A stretch of DNA of 64,000 nt from Lytechinus variegatus. Lineage: Eukaryota > Echinodermata > Echinoidea > Temnopleuroida > Toxopneustidae. Of this stretch, positions 1-11,744 are shown in pieces. Below the pieces are notes generated by a model. The model saw only the letters and a list, made by a program, of their open reading frames with translations, made no database searches and was not told the origin of the DNA. Made by a program: the position numbers and the translations under genes. The DNA lies in the NCBI RefSeq assembly GCF_018143015.1, contig NC_054746.1:23388464-23452463 (forward strand). The letters run 5' to 3'. The first letter of the stretch is position 1. The number at the start of each line of letters is the position of its first letter.

Positions 1-752
1 AAATATATATTTACAAAAAAAGGCAGAGCCTATACGACACTGCCAAGCTTCAAACTCTAGTTCACTCTCTCTCACTCAGTCAAGCTCAGCTCTTTGACTG
101 CACGCCCACTTCCATTGTGGATTCGGGCTAAATCCCACCCCGCGCAGTTTAGGCGGCCGAGCTACGGAGAATTACGATGAAGAGCAGCGGACCGGCATCG
201 GTTGTTCGCTTCTTGCGACCAGAGAGAAAAAGGTGAAAAACTTGAACAAAATCGTGCAAATACACCAAATTTTATCCTTGTGATGAGAAAATGGAGGTAA
301 TGGAATACAACAAAGTCCATCTTCTGCGATAAAAGTGGTACTTTGAGGAGAAATGATCACAAAATCAAGTCAGTTATTGAGCGGGGCCGAGCCGAGCACC
401 GACACAGTTAATACACGCGCGCCTATGGGAATCGCGAGCTGTCGAAAAACGCCTAAAATTACACTTTTTTTTTTATTTCAGCGAAAAAAAAGTAATAAAA
501 TGTGAAGAACATTATCATCAGACCATATCTCTAAAAAATCTTTACAAGAAATTTAGAAATGACGGAAAAATAGACGCAAACTTGTGGGAAAAAAATCTCG
601 TACTGGGTGGGACAACTCGGCCCGCGGTCCGAGATGTCCCGTGGTCCGAGTTGTCCCGTCCCCATATGGACCACCCATGTGCATGCTTGGGCAATTGAAA
701 AGCAATTAATAGGCCCTTGATGTTCATATGATTCACCAACATTATTTTTTCA
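1..752. other. No gene assigned; possible first exon at 177-232
   Basis: No gene can be supported here. An ATG at 177 opens a short frame (MKSSGPASVVRFLRPERK) that runs into a good splice-donor match (AAAAAG|GTGAAA) at 232/233, so this could be the first coding exon of a plus-strand gene. I find no following exon, and the frame is too short to recognise. Otherwise the stretch is AT-rich with T and A runs. Confidence 0.2.
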
Positions 753-1504
753 TTGTTGATTTCTAACACATTATTATTATTATCTTCCTTTGATGGAAAA
801 GGGAGACGAAAATGGTACGTGCAAAGGGTGCAAACGTGCAGTATTATATTGGTACTTCTTTTTTTAAATTTCATATCAATTTGGTCAAGAGCATGCATGA
901 CAAATGTACAAATTAGATATCAACGTAAAACTAACAATGTGCTATTTTCAAAAGTAATTTTAAATTTGTTGATAAACGACCCCATTAAAATCGAACTATC
1001 CTTTTCACAAAAAGTTTACATTACTACAAAGTTTTGGACTGTAGCTGGCGCTATACCACTTTTAACCTTCAATTAATCTAAATTAAACAGAAATGGCCAA
1101 AAGAATAATTACAACATACAAGAAAGATTAAGAAAGCTAAATCTTCTTATGTTCATCATTTACTTCATTTTTTTTATCTTGAGAAAACCATTCTCATTGA
1201 AAAATAACCTTTTAATATTGTTTATTAAAACGATATAATGTTTGTAACTAAAGATGGCGCTATACAACTTTTCCATGGTGTTGTGACAATACTCTCGTGT
1301 AACTTAATTATTTTTATATTTTGAAGGAAAAGTACAATTAATAACCACTTTCACTAAAGAATTTTAAAGCTTTTCTTTTTCATGAATTACAAAATCTTGA
1401 AGCATTATTTGCAAAATTAAAATGAGATTCGATCCAGACTCAATTCTGTCTGAAAAAAAAATGTTCAGACCCGGGTTCAGACCATATAGAGATAATATAA
1501 ATAC

Positions 1505-1660
1505 TCATTTAAGTTTCACTTAATTTCACAAAATAGTTATATGCACATCCTGGTCGGTATATTTTCTCCTCATTGTCCTGTGAAAAAGGGTTTATTTCTC
1601 CCTGAACATGTGGAATTACCATTGATTATGGTTCAATCAAGTTGATTCTTATTGTCAAAT
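1505..1660 (+). repeat. Partial copy of the 7113-7530 MITE family
   Basis: The stretch starting at GTTTCACTTAATTTCACAAA and running through the word CATCCTGGTCGGTAT and CCTGAACATGTGGAATT matches 7150-7380, which lies inside the complete inverted-repeat element at 7113-7530. This copy lacks the second arm, so it is a truncated relative. Confidence 0.55.
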
Positions 1661-4065
1661 CTGCAAAACAGGAGGCCATTAGACCCCCCCCCCCAATTTG
1701 CTAGTGAGTATAGACCTCCAATCAGACTAGATCGAGGCTTTATTTTTTCTTTGAATGATTTTCAGGATATTCATGATGTCTGATTAAATTTTCACTTCTA
1801 ATATATCATTCATTGTGTGTGCTATCAACAAACTGTTCAAAAGATCCATTTGATCTTACCCTCGTTAATTAATTCCAGATGTGTTATCATCTATTACTAA
1901 TGGATGGTCGCATATTTTAGTTTTTCCATTTTATTGAAACGAAGAAAATCAGAAACAAAAACATATTGATCTAAATGATAAAAGGTGGGAATCTTTGCTC
2001 ATTGGGATTTCAGTTACCAATGATGTGACCTGCGTTGGTTTGATGCAACATATTTTATTTACAAATGATTGCTTTTTAAATAAAAATTATTTTCAGTAAA
2101 CAAAATTAATGTACCTTCTGTAGGGAAGAAGTAAAAGGGTTTCGTATCTACGTTAGGAATCAAGGTACGTAAATCACATTTGGAAAAAGGTTACAGAACT
2201 GGATTATGGCCAAAAACCAGTGGGATAATACATTTTTCAGCTGAAAATGAAATATTTGGATTTATTGGGAAAACTAATTGTGCACTGAATTGTAATTATA
2301 ATAAGAAAAACAGTATATAATTGTGAAATAAACAAAACGATTCATCTTTTCAGTATTGTTATCAATAACCAATATTACCAAAATAAGAAATACATATTAT
2401 ACCCAACTAAATTACAAACAACGCAAATTTGACAAAATATGGTTTCAATTGAAAATTCTCTTTATTGTTTGATTATTGCATACAAAATTATTTTGTTATA
2501 CCTGTCAGTTCATTCTATCAGTGATTGTCATTATTATATATTGTATTATGTATCTGTTGCAGTTTTATTGCCAATAAAATCCCTGTATAGAGGAGAAAAA
2601 AAGCTTTGAAAAAAATATTAACGCATGGGACGAAAACAAAAACTAGCTTTCAATATTTGAAGACTACAACGATGAGAGCGATTAGAACAAATTTGACACA
2701 AATAGACCACTATAAATAATTCAAATAATCAGATTTGAAAAGTTTTTATTACGAAAATTTTAAACAAAATATAATTACAAATAATTGAACGGTAGGCCCT
2801 AGAAGTATATCTCTATGCTCTAACCGTTGATATCTTTAACTATAGATGGCGCTATACAGCTTTCAAATTTCGCTTTTTTTTGTAACAAATTTCATAGCTT
2901 TCCAGAAGCATGTAGAACTATACCAAATATAAAATAACAAGCTAACGATTTTCTTATTATTATTTGTTTGCTATTTCTAACAGAATTCAAATACGAATTG
3001 AAATATGGAGATTCATTAAAAACTGAAAAACGAATGTAATGTTTCTAACTAGAGATGGCGCTAGACAGGTTTTTACCGAGTTATGGTATCACAGGCCTTA
3101 ACAAAATCCCATAGAATCGTGTGTTAAAGTGGCACTTAAAAAAATCATAAAAAATAGGGACGAAATTCAAGGGTTTAATGTTTACTACCAGTGGATAGAA
3201 TATATGTCTGACATTCCTTATCTGACCAGAAAAGGATACCTCGATCGACCGGCTCATTTTAAAAACAAATCGGCATTTATGAAGAATACACCTGACAGGA
3301 TCAAATTCATCACTGGAGACAGTAAAATGGTCCTAATTTTTCTACCAGTAGAAAATATTTCCAAATTGATGATATATCTTTCCAATTTGGAGGACCTTCA
3401 AGAAAGGAAGATCAGTAGGTATCCTTTCTAGAATCAAGGTTAGATTTTCAGTCATATTCATTCATTTTTGTCAATCAGCAATATCAAATTTATAAATTGA
3501 GAACGGGTTAGCTCGAATGAATATCTTTTGCCTGCCAGTTGTAATAAGGCCCGTGTAACCTTATTGATAGTATTTTTCACACAACTTGCCGTACCTGTTT
3601 ATTTGTATAATAATGATTACGCACATAAAAGAAATAACAGAATGCGATATGCAATCATGTCTGTACAATAAAAAAATAGAATGAATATACTTTTTAGTAT
3701 TTTGGTTCGGTAACAATGAATTCAACATGTAATTTGTTTCGAAAGATTTAATGCTAAGAAAAACTACCTCAAAATAATAATGTATAGCATTTTAAACCTA
3801 ATTCGATTTGATATGATATCACCTGATCTGAAATGATTAATTAAACTAGACGGTGTGTTGAAATAAATATTTTGACACTTACTTCAAGTATCAGAAAATA
3901 ACTTCTTGGTTTTGCAAAGTAAATCAAATTCATGAAACAAAATCAACTTGCAGTATAGGCCTATGACTGATTAAATAGAAACTTGTAATTTCGCCCGCTG
4001 TTTTCTATATCAAATCACTATCATGATTTCTGTAGATGGAAATCTTGTTTTCTTGATGTGCTACT

Positions 4066-4138
4066 TTGAATAATAATAATAATCAGTTCTTTTATAGCGC
4101 ATAACACATAGCTACGCATGTCTCTATGCACTTGGACA
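4066..4138 (-). mobile_element. Truncated SINE 3' end
   Basis: Read on the minus strand this is a short body ending in GCGCTATAAAAGAACTGATT followed by a run of ATT units. This is the usual 3' end of tRNA-derived SINEs in such genomes and resembles the tail of the fuller SINE at 25452-25722. The tRNA-like head is missing. Confidence 0.45.
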
Positions 4139-4316
4139 AAAATACGAAATTAAGGAAAGAAATTAGAAAGTAAGTAAAGAATCATGTATATTTGGCATAT
4201 AATTAGGAGGTGCATTCCATAAGACGGAAGAGGCATGTGCAAATGAGCGCTCACCATATGTTTTTTTTTTACAAGAATAGAAACAATTATTCTTTTTGAA
4301 AATCCCTGCATGACTG

Positions 4317-4455
4317 ACATTTTCTTAAAGAATTGATTTGGGATCAAATCCCATATTGATTTAGTGTATGCTAATAGTAATAATTAATAATTATTACTAT
4401 TAGCATACGCTAAATCAATATGGGATTTGATTCCAAATCAGTTCTTTAAGAATAT
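4317..4455. repeat. Near-perfect AT-rich hairpin, about 68-bp arms
   Basis: The arms 4317-4385 and 4386-4455 are reverse complements with only a few mismatches. They share the block ATCAAATCCCATATTGATTT and meet at a centre of TAAT/ATTA words. It looks like a small palindromic MITE lying inside the larger inverted-repeat structure. Confidence 0.7.
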
Positions 4456-5689
4456 GTAAATTTGTTTGATAGGATGAATACGAACAAACAAATCTTTGAA
4501 ATGTTTAGTGAAGATGGTTGATTGAACTTGTCCATCTAATTATTAAAAATTATAATAATATTATTTTTGATAAATAGCCTAATGATTCTCTCGACGAATT
4601 TTATTTCAACAATTTTTGTCACATCAACTTAGCCAGGCTTTTCTGACGAAAGTGGTCTAGCGCCATCTCCAGTTACAAACATTACATTGTTTTAATAAAC
4701 AATATCAAAAGTACTACTTTAGATTAGAAACGATGTCCTCAAATTGAAAGAATGCAGCCAATAAAAATAAAGTCATTTACCTCTTCTATACCTTTTCTTT
4801 GTTTTATTGTTCATTTTGCACATATTATCGAAATCGTTAAAACAAATCACATATACCCCCGATATAACCACTGTTCTTATTAAGAATCCCTGAACAGTTT
4901 CAATTTTTCATTTTAATTTTGCAGATGATGCTCCAAGATCTTGTAATTCATGAATTCATTTGCCTGTATGAAAAGAAAATTTTGAAATCTTTGGTGATGG
5001 TGGTTATCATAATTAATTATCCTTTAAAATATTAAAATAATAATTTCACCCGATAAATCTTTATCAAACATTTTACACTGGGAGTATTGTCACAACACCC
5101 TGTAGAAAGTTGTATAGCGCCATCTCTAGTTACAAACATTATATTGTTTGAATAAATAATATTAAAAGAGTTATTTTTCAATGAGAATGTTTTTTAAAGA
5201 TGAAAGAATGGAGTAAATGATAAAAGTAAGAAGATTTAGTTTTCTTATACCTTTTTTGTATGTTGTAATTGTTCTTTTGCTTATTTCTGTTTAATTTAGA
5301 TTAACTGAAGGTTAAAAGTGGTATAGCGCCAGCTACAGTCCAAAACATTGTAGCAATGAAAATTTCGTGTGAAAGGGGATAGTTCGAATTTAATGGGTTC
5401 GTTTATTTAATCTACAAATTCAAAATTAGAATCTTGTTAGTTTTACGTTGATAATTTTGTCGTCACGCATGATCAAGTAAATTAATGTGAAATTAAAAAA
5501 AAGTATCAACCAACACAATGCTGCTGTGCACCATTTTCCTTCCGTTTTTGATATTTTTTTTGGGGGGGAGGGGGGTTCAGAAACTTTTGAGCGGTCCATG
5601 ACCCCCTTAGGCCCTCTAAAAAAAGCCTTCCCCAATCTGCCATAGTGAATATAGGCCTCCAATTAGACTAGACGAAGAGGTCGTGCTCT

Positions 5690-6107
5690 TTTATCATAAA
5701 AAGTGCTGATCATGGCACTATAATGATGATGATAATAACGAAGATAATATCAGAAATCAATAATAACAGAATATTTATGATAAATCATGAACGTCATTAT
5801 TGCCTTTCAGTCGCCAAATCATGCACCCGGTCCATATAAAAAGAAAGTCAGAAAAAAAGATACATACAGTGCACACAAACAAGTCGTACATAATTCATGA
5901 TTTTGGAGAGCCATTTATTATGTTTTGTATCAGTTTATTGGTCATGTTGGACCATTAAATCTGGCTATTTCTGAAAAGCTACTGGCCCAACAGCAATTTC
6001 TACTGGTCTGGGACCGTCGGACCGGTGCCAGTGTCGCGTGCTGGACTAAAAGAAAACAGAAGGAGGAGTAATATAAATTTATTGACACAAGATAGGCCTT
6101 AAAGGGG
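5690..6107. other. No gene seen
   Basis: AT-rich sequence with short ATG/AAT repeats near 5720-5770. I see no coding frame or convincing element. Confidence 0.5.
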
Positions 6108-6600
6108 AAGTTCACCCTGAAGAAAACTTTGTTGTAAAAATAGCAGAAAAAAATATTTAAAAATATTGGTGAAGGGTTGAGGAAAATCCGTTAAAGAGTA
6201 AAAAAGTTATTAGAGTTCAAAGTTTTGGATTTGTGACGTCATAAACGAGCAGCTGCCCCATGTGTTATGTAATATAAAATGCATGAATTTTAAATTTTGC
6301 ATGGTTCCTGATGACTTAATTTTTCTATTCATGATCGGGTGTGAAATAATTTGTCCATTGATATACAAAAGGTACAGTGAAAACCATTTTCAATTTTCTG
6401 AGAAAATGACATTTTATTGATTTTTTACCATTCGCTATGTAGGAATGCTGCTCGCATATGACGTCACAAATCAAATAATTGAAATTCTAATAACTTTTTA
6501 ATTATTTGATGAATTTTTCTCAAACCTTCGGCAATATCTTTTATTATTTTTTCTGCTATTTTTACAATAAACTTTTTGTCAGCGTAAACTTCCCCTTTAA
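6108..6600. mobile_element. MITE with TTAA ends, 493 bp
   Basis: The ends are TTAAAGGGGAAGTTCACCCT and, in reverse, TTAAAGGGGAAGTTTACGCT, with arms of roughly 150 bp that stay similar through GCAGAAAAAA and GACGTCA blocks. TTAA at both edges is consistent with a TTAA target site, as in piggyBac- or Kolobok-type non-autonomous elements. It carries no coding frame. The superfamily is inferred from the TTAA edges only. Confidence 0.75.
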
Positions 6601-7112
6601 CGATACATGTACAATGAGCTAGCTAAGAAAAAAAAAATCATCATTATATGGACTAATAATACAGGTACAACCGGTTAATGATTAGGCCTACTTGGGTCTT
6701 ATCATTATGAGTAAGTACACGGATCGATTTAAAAATCATTGAAAACTAATTGTATTCGACTGCGCCGGATGGGTGAATGTACAGGGGCAACGTAAAAATA
6801 AAAAGAACTTGCAGAGCGAAAAGATGGGAATACAGATAAAGGAACAAGATGAACAGAAAAATATTTTACATAATTTCTTCTTCATTTTGTCTCCTAAACA
6901 CCGTTTCCTATTCTCCGATAGGGCTTTGGGAGATAAAGCAAAACGGGATCTTCATTACTTGTTTGATATGCTTATCGGGCTTATCGGGCGGCGGAGCAAA
7001 AGTTGAAAGTGGGGGGGGGGGCACAGGGAGAGCTCATTTTCTTAAAACAATGGAAAAATTGACTTATCGACCCCACCACTTGACTCATGAAAAAAAAACA
7101 AGTCCACCCCAA
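6601..7112. other. No gene seen; G tract at 7008-7020
   Basis: Two overlapping short frames here have no recognisable content. A G run at about 7008-7020 is the only notable low-complexity feature. Confidence 0.5.
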
Positions 7113-7530
7113 CAATCGGATGTAAAATGAGAAAGTTATGTTATTTTAAAGTTTCGCTTAATTTCTCAAAACAGTTATATATACATCCTGGTCGGTATGC
7201 AAATGAGGGGAATGATGACGTCATCCACTCACTATTTCTTTTGGATTTTATTACTAGTATATAAAATATGAAATATCCTAATTTTTCACTCATTGTTTTG
7301 TAAAACAAAGTTTTATTATTCCCTGAACATGTGGAATTTACAATGTTTTAATATTTGATGGTTCAGTCAATAGTTATGTAATATAATATATATAATAGTT
7401 GTATAATTCAAACAATAAAAACAAAAGAAATAGTGAGTGATGGACGGCATCGAATCCCTCATTTGCATGTCACTGAGTTGTGCATATAACTGTTTCATGG
7501 AAAATAATAACTTTCTTATTACATCCGATT
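7113..7530. mobile_element. Palindromic MITE, about 418 bp
   Basis: The left arm begins AATCGGATGTAAAATGAGAA and the right arm, read in reverse, begins AATCGGATGTAATAAGAAAG. The arms continue similar for about 130 bp, through AAACAGTTATAT, GCAAATGAGGG and ACTCACTATTTCTTTTG. It has no coding capacity. A partial relative lies at 1505-1660. Confidence 0.75.
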
Positions 7531-8454
7531 TTGATGAAATTGCCTTTGAGGCAAGACTATCTGACTAACACGTAGGCTATACGTGAGTGCATGAGCGTGC
7601 AAAAAGTCACAAGTGTGCTCATCTTCGTGCAACAACAAATCACGCCTATATGAACATACACTTAAATTTGCTTTGCTTTTTTAATCTGTAATTCTTTGTT
7701 TTTTTAAATCTTACAATGTCAAAATTATGAATTTACGTTTAAAAAGATATCAGGGGCCTTCAAAGGTCTTCAAGCTCGTCAGGGGGGGGGGGCAGGGATA
7801 CGTCTTTTGCATGGGTTGTGGCTCGTCAGGGGGCAGACTGCCCCCCCCCCCCCCGTAGGTACGCGAGAGCCCCCGGCCCGACCCCCATGACTCAGTTTTA
7901 CTTAAAGGTAACATTTAATTATAAATGATCTGGGGTAAAAGTAAACACTCGTGCACGGATCTCGAGACCGGTAAATATAATTTTCACACGGATATTATTA
8001 AAAAATGTAGCAATATTCTCACCATATAATTTCATTAAAAATCGTTCGATTAGAAAGTGAAAGTATTTTGAAAAGAGGGTAGCATGAAAATAGGGTTTTC
8101 TATTTGCCCGCGATATTTTGTTGTGTATTGGTTTTCTTTATTAATTTGTTGAATCGACTCCACCATCCGCTCAGGTTGATTTGCTGAAAAAGCTAAGGCA
8201 GGAGACCACCCAAAATTAAGCATTTTAGATAAACTTAGGTGAGTTCTGCGAACCGTCAACACATTTTTAATATGTTATTAATTGATTTCCCTTGCATAAT
8301 GTATATCAAAAGATACTGATATATCACTCCAAATTTCCAAAATGCCAAGTTCTAAAAAATCGCGTCGTCCGCTATCCACTTTTGCTCTTATCACGGTCCC
8401 ATATATTTATTTTTTAGTTAGAGCGTATGGCAGTGTATATGTCCTACCGGACAC
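7531..8454. other. No gene seen; G/C homopolymer tracts
   Basis: The stretch contains G and C runs at about 7781-7855 around a short direct repeat (GGCTCGTCAGGGG). The short minus-strand frame at 8050-8262 has no recognisable content. Confidence 0.5.
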
Positions 8455-9943
8455 CACTCATTCAATGAACAAGGTTATAATATAACCTTGTTCTCAGTTA
8501 TATCTCCATGTGTGGCAAAATAAGGGTGGCAATGTTTGGCTTATTTTCTCTTTTTCTTTGGGGCAAATGCTTGATTTTTTTACACTGACAGTTTTCATTA
8601 CACCTATTTTTCATACTATGCTCTTATTTCAATTTGATTCTTTAAATCATTTTTTTCTTAATTAAAAATAGAGATCAAAAAATTAAAATTTTCTTGCCAT
8701 ATTACTTTCCACCAATAGAGGGCGTACACAAAAATATGCCAAAAATTCAAGTTTTTGAGCGCTCTGGTGAATACAAAAATTATTCCCAAGTTACTAATGA
8801 AAAATAAATTGCAACTGTATGAAAATTAGTAATTTTGGTCACAAAAGTGATATTTTAATGATTTTTTGAAGTGTGTGCTCTGTACAACATTGGCATACCA
8901 TCACTCACACATTGTACGAGGTTAGTATGTACTAACCTCGTACAAGAGACCGTGTTTGACCCTGGATTTCGAAGTAGTCGGCAAACATCGCTTCATTGCT
9001 GAAGTAATATTTGCCGAAGCTCCTTCTCGCTACGCACCGGGGCTCTTGCCGGTAAGTAGCAAGAGTTTGTTGAATATAAAAATAATAATAAAATAATAAT
9101 CCGATAAAAAAAGCACATTTTGCTTACCTCGGCCTCGAAAGTGACTTCGCTTGTCTCTTCCACGGAAATACAAGGAAGCCCGTTGGTGGCGCTAATAATT
9201 TCACAACCTTGATTCAGCTCCTCGGTAATTTTATAACTGTATCTAAATTCTTTGAATGCGCAATCCTCATGATTAATTTACTAATTATGGGCACCAATTA
9301 ATGAAATGCCTTCAAAAAACATAATTAATGATTATTATTGGTGATGATAACACTCATTTGCATTAATTTAAAAAGATGACTGATAAAAAGAAATGAAAAT
9401 AATATACGTGCCTGGAAAGAAACCAGCAGTACAAGCTTTGACGAACGTCAATAATACGTATACGGTATACCAAAGTCTATACAATGAAAAGATTGGACAC
9501 TTCACAGACTTTGCGTAATGCCTTGCGTCGATATGCGTGTAAAATAGTGTAGGTGCCTATTCTTTCCCTTGTCGTGTCTTTGATATGAATATAAATCGCG
9601 CGCCCTCTTCAGGAGAAAATTGATATCAACGCTGACTGATTTCTATCTCTGTAAAATCTTCACTAAAGATCAAGAAAATATACATATTTTTAGAAAGAAA
9701 CTTCAAGGAGAAGTCACGGAAGGATCTAAATGATTCGGTAAGTGTCATAGCAGGATGTGGAATATTTATTTATACATAATATTTTATGTGGGCAAAAGCC
9801 CACTGTATTTTCGAAGTGTAGTGGTGTGTCGCATGCGTATGACTGATAATCCTTCGCTCGCGAGACGATATGAACCCATGGGTGGCATACCATAGTCCTA
9901 CCTGTAGATTCACCACAGGCAGGGTGGTAGCAATGAACAAGTG
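8455..9943. mobile_element. Outer DNA transposon, split by a nested element
   Basis: It begins CACTCATTCAATGAACAAGG and ends, in reverse, CACTTGTTCATTG, giving short imperfect terminal inverted repeats. CCGGACAC flanks both sides (8447-8454 and 9944-9951) as a target duplication of 8 bp, or 9 bp with one mismatch. Just inside the left end is a palindrome, AACAAGGTTAT-AAT-ATAACCTTGTT (8468-8492). Without the 983-bp insertion at 8902-9884 and its duplicated target, the element is about 0.5 kb. It has no transposase, so it is non-autonomous. The superfamily is unknown; a MULE-like or other 8-9-bp-TSD group is possible. Confidence 0.7.
8902..9884. mobile_element. Nested 983-bp DNA transposon, copy 1
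   Basis: It begins CACTCACACATTG and ends CCCATGGGTG. The exact 9-bp duplication GCATACCAT lies at 8893-8901 and 9885-9893. A 34-nt palindrome (arms TTGTACGAGGTTAGTA, loop TG) occupies 8912-8945, directly inside the left end. A hairpin GTGGGC-AAAA-GCCCAC lies near the right end. Copy 2 at 29490-30474 is nearly identical, with only scattered single-base differences, so both insertions are recent. On the minus strand, 9277-9128 is open for 50 codons and ends at a strong splice-donor match (GAG|GTAAGC). No transposase is present. Confidence 0.85.
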
Positions 9944-10547
9944 CCGGACACCTTTATTTCAGTGCTTTAAAAATGACAACTAGAGGAAATACTTTCAAGA
10001 AAAATTTGCACTTGCTATTCCAAATATTATGAAAATTATGAATATGATTAAATTGTTTTATATTTACCAACCGTTTCGTTTTCTTTGCATCGCACTTGTT
10101 TCATACCCCTCCACGAAAAACAATTATCATGATTATTTTTGTGCGTGACAAATTACATCATGATTCCGGACGCGCGCTGACGGGTAAAGATATTCTTCAT
10201 TTTAATGATGTAAGAAATAATTTGTGTGATTTTTTTCTTCATATGATATGAAGAAAACAATCACACAACTTCTTTCTTTTAGTTTGCTTTTTTCATAATC
10301 GAATCTAAGCAGATGTTGGTAATAAATTTGTGTCTGATAACTAATTTTATTTTTACTGGTTAGCTGCATGCTCCATGGCACTTTCCAATATTATGCTCAT
10401 TAATATGTATCATGACGCTCATCAAGTTCTATATTGATGCACTGTCGATCGATGGTCGACATACGGCTCTAATCACGGTAAACCTCACGGTTACCTTGAG
10501 AACTAGCCGTCGACGATCACCCACAATACACCACACATCATCATTCG

Positions 10548-10678
10548 ATGGAAGGAGCGGACGAGGTTGAAATTCGGCAAATCAGGGACATTTTCCATCA
10601 GAAAAATATCAATTTTGAATGCAAAACTATGTTATATGATATTTCAAGCAATTTCTGTCATTTAGAGATAAATAAGGT
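10548..10678 (+). other. Candidate first exon of unknown gene or PRORP leader
   Basis: An ATG in fair context (ATTCGATGG) opens a frame beginning MEGADEVEIRQIRDIFHQKN and running to a possible donor AATAAG|GTAAAA at 10678/10679. It lies just downstream of a CpG-containing patch. It does not join in phase to the PRORP coding exon through the acceptor at 12287, because a stop codon would follow at once. If transcribed it may be a leader exon, the start of an unrecognised small gene, or nothing. I do not recognise the peptide. Confidence 0.25.
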
Positions 10679-11584
10679 AAAAGTTGGATTTTTTGCCTTG
10701 TTTTTGCAATCTTGTTCTATGTACTGCTTTGTGAAATTGAATTGCGGAAGCCTGATGGTACGAAATTCTTTTTGTACGCAGTAATATGCACGTCTGGAAT
10801 CATGATAGTGTCTGGTAATACAATACGTGACTATACATGATGTGTTCGTGAGACGTGAGCGTGATCATTGATAGTCCAACATTCTTACTGTTTCTTTCTT
10901 CCTACAATAAAAACATTTGAAAGAAATCATTAAGTTTTTGGCCAAACTGACTTGGTTAAAAAAACATTTATCCACTCAAGTGCTCTATAATAAAAATCAA
11001 TGCAAGAATCGTTTTAATTTAAAGAAGTAGATTTTCAAATTTTTTGTTAATCTTAAATTAGTTTAGTAATTGTCTTTGATTGTGAATGAGAAAATACCTT
11101 GAATTGGCAATATATCCTAGTCCCACCTGTAATATATTATTTATATATTTAAAAAATATAGCAAATATGAGGTATAGAATTTCTATATAGGCCTAGAGAA
11201 AATTCCAAAATCAAACTTTTACCATCAAATGGACTCTTGACACTTGCAGTAAAACTAAAACAGGTCAAACCTCTATGCTACACTAACGCAATGGCATGGT
11301 TCTAAATAGCTTGAAAGCGATTATTTTTTTTCTAATAGATTGTAATTAGACTTGAAAATGGTGAACTTTTGACAATGAATACAAGAAACAAGACTAAATC
11401 ATCATCATAATGTTATGAGGTGAGGTAATCCTGTTCAACTTGATCACTTCATCTGAATTTACAGTCTCTATGCAATGTTTTAATATACAAAAGCAAAAAT
11501 ATGCAAACGTGAAAGGTAGAGACAATTTTAATCTGGCATTTTTTATGGCCTCTGCACTTGCCTGGGCATTGATATAAAGAGCAG

Positions 11585-11715
11585 GGGCCCGTAACATAAA
11601 GGTTAGCAATGATCGTAGACCATTTTTTCCATGATTGATTGCATAGACTACAATGTACAATCAGTCGTGAAAATCAAGCATACGATTAATCGCTAACCTT
11701 TGTGTTACGGGACCC
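11585..11715. mobile_element. Small MITE, about 131 bp
   Basis: The terminal inverted repeats are GGGCCCGTAACATAAAGGTT at the left and, in reverse at the right, GGGTCCCGTAACACAAAGGT, each continuing through TTAGC and TACGAT-like blocks. It has no coding content. Confidence 0.7.
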
Positions 11716-11719
11716 AGAT

Positions 11720-11744
11720 CACTCATTCAATGAACAAGGTTACA
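11720..11744 (+). repeat. Terminal fragment of the 8455 transposon family
   Basis: CACTCATTCAATGAACAAGG, identical to the left end of the element at 8455, occurs here and is followed by TTACATG, after which similarity is lost. It is a solo end or truncated copy placed 4 bp after a MITE. Confidence 0.5.

Larger units (their letters stand above)
809..5540. repeat. Large diverged inverted-repeat structure
   Basis: About 600 bp at 809-1430 is repeated in reverse orientation at about 4915-5540, with clear but imperfect identity, for example the block around TGGACTGTAGCTGGCGCTAT at 1035-1055 and its complement at 5322-5342. A core word, GATGGCGCTATAC or a close variant, occurs on the plus strand at 1046, 1255, 2847 and 3056 and in reverse at 4659, 5115 and 5324. 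Three pairs of these are exactly 209 bp apart. This suggests an old foldback-type or long-TIR DNA transposon, or several related ones, later broken by a SINE end (4066-4138), a hairpin (4317-4455) and other insertions. No transposase is recognisable. An open frame at 3102-3431 (100 codons, no ATG) matches nothing I know. Confidence 0.6.

Noticed and set aside
542-1076. Overlapping frames of 118 and 107 residues at the left end
   Set aside because: Both are AT-rich, show no recognisable content, and one runs into an arm of the inverted repeat.
3102-3431. Open frame of about 100 codons as a gene
   Set aside because: It has no ATG start in frame near its beginning, no splice-site support on both sides and no recognisable motif; it is noted only as part of the inverted-repeat structure.
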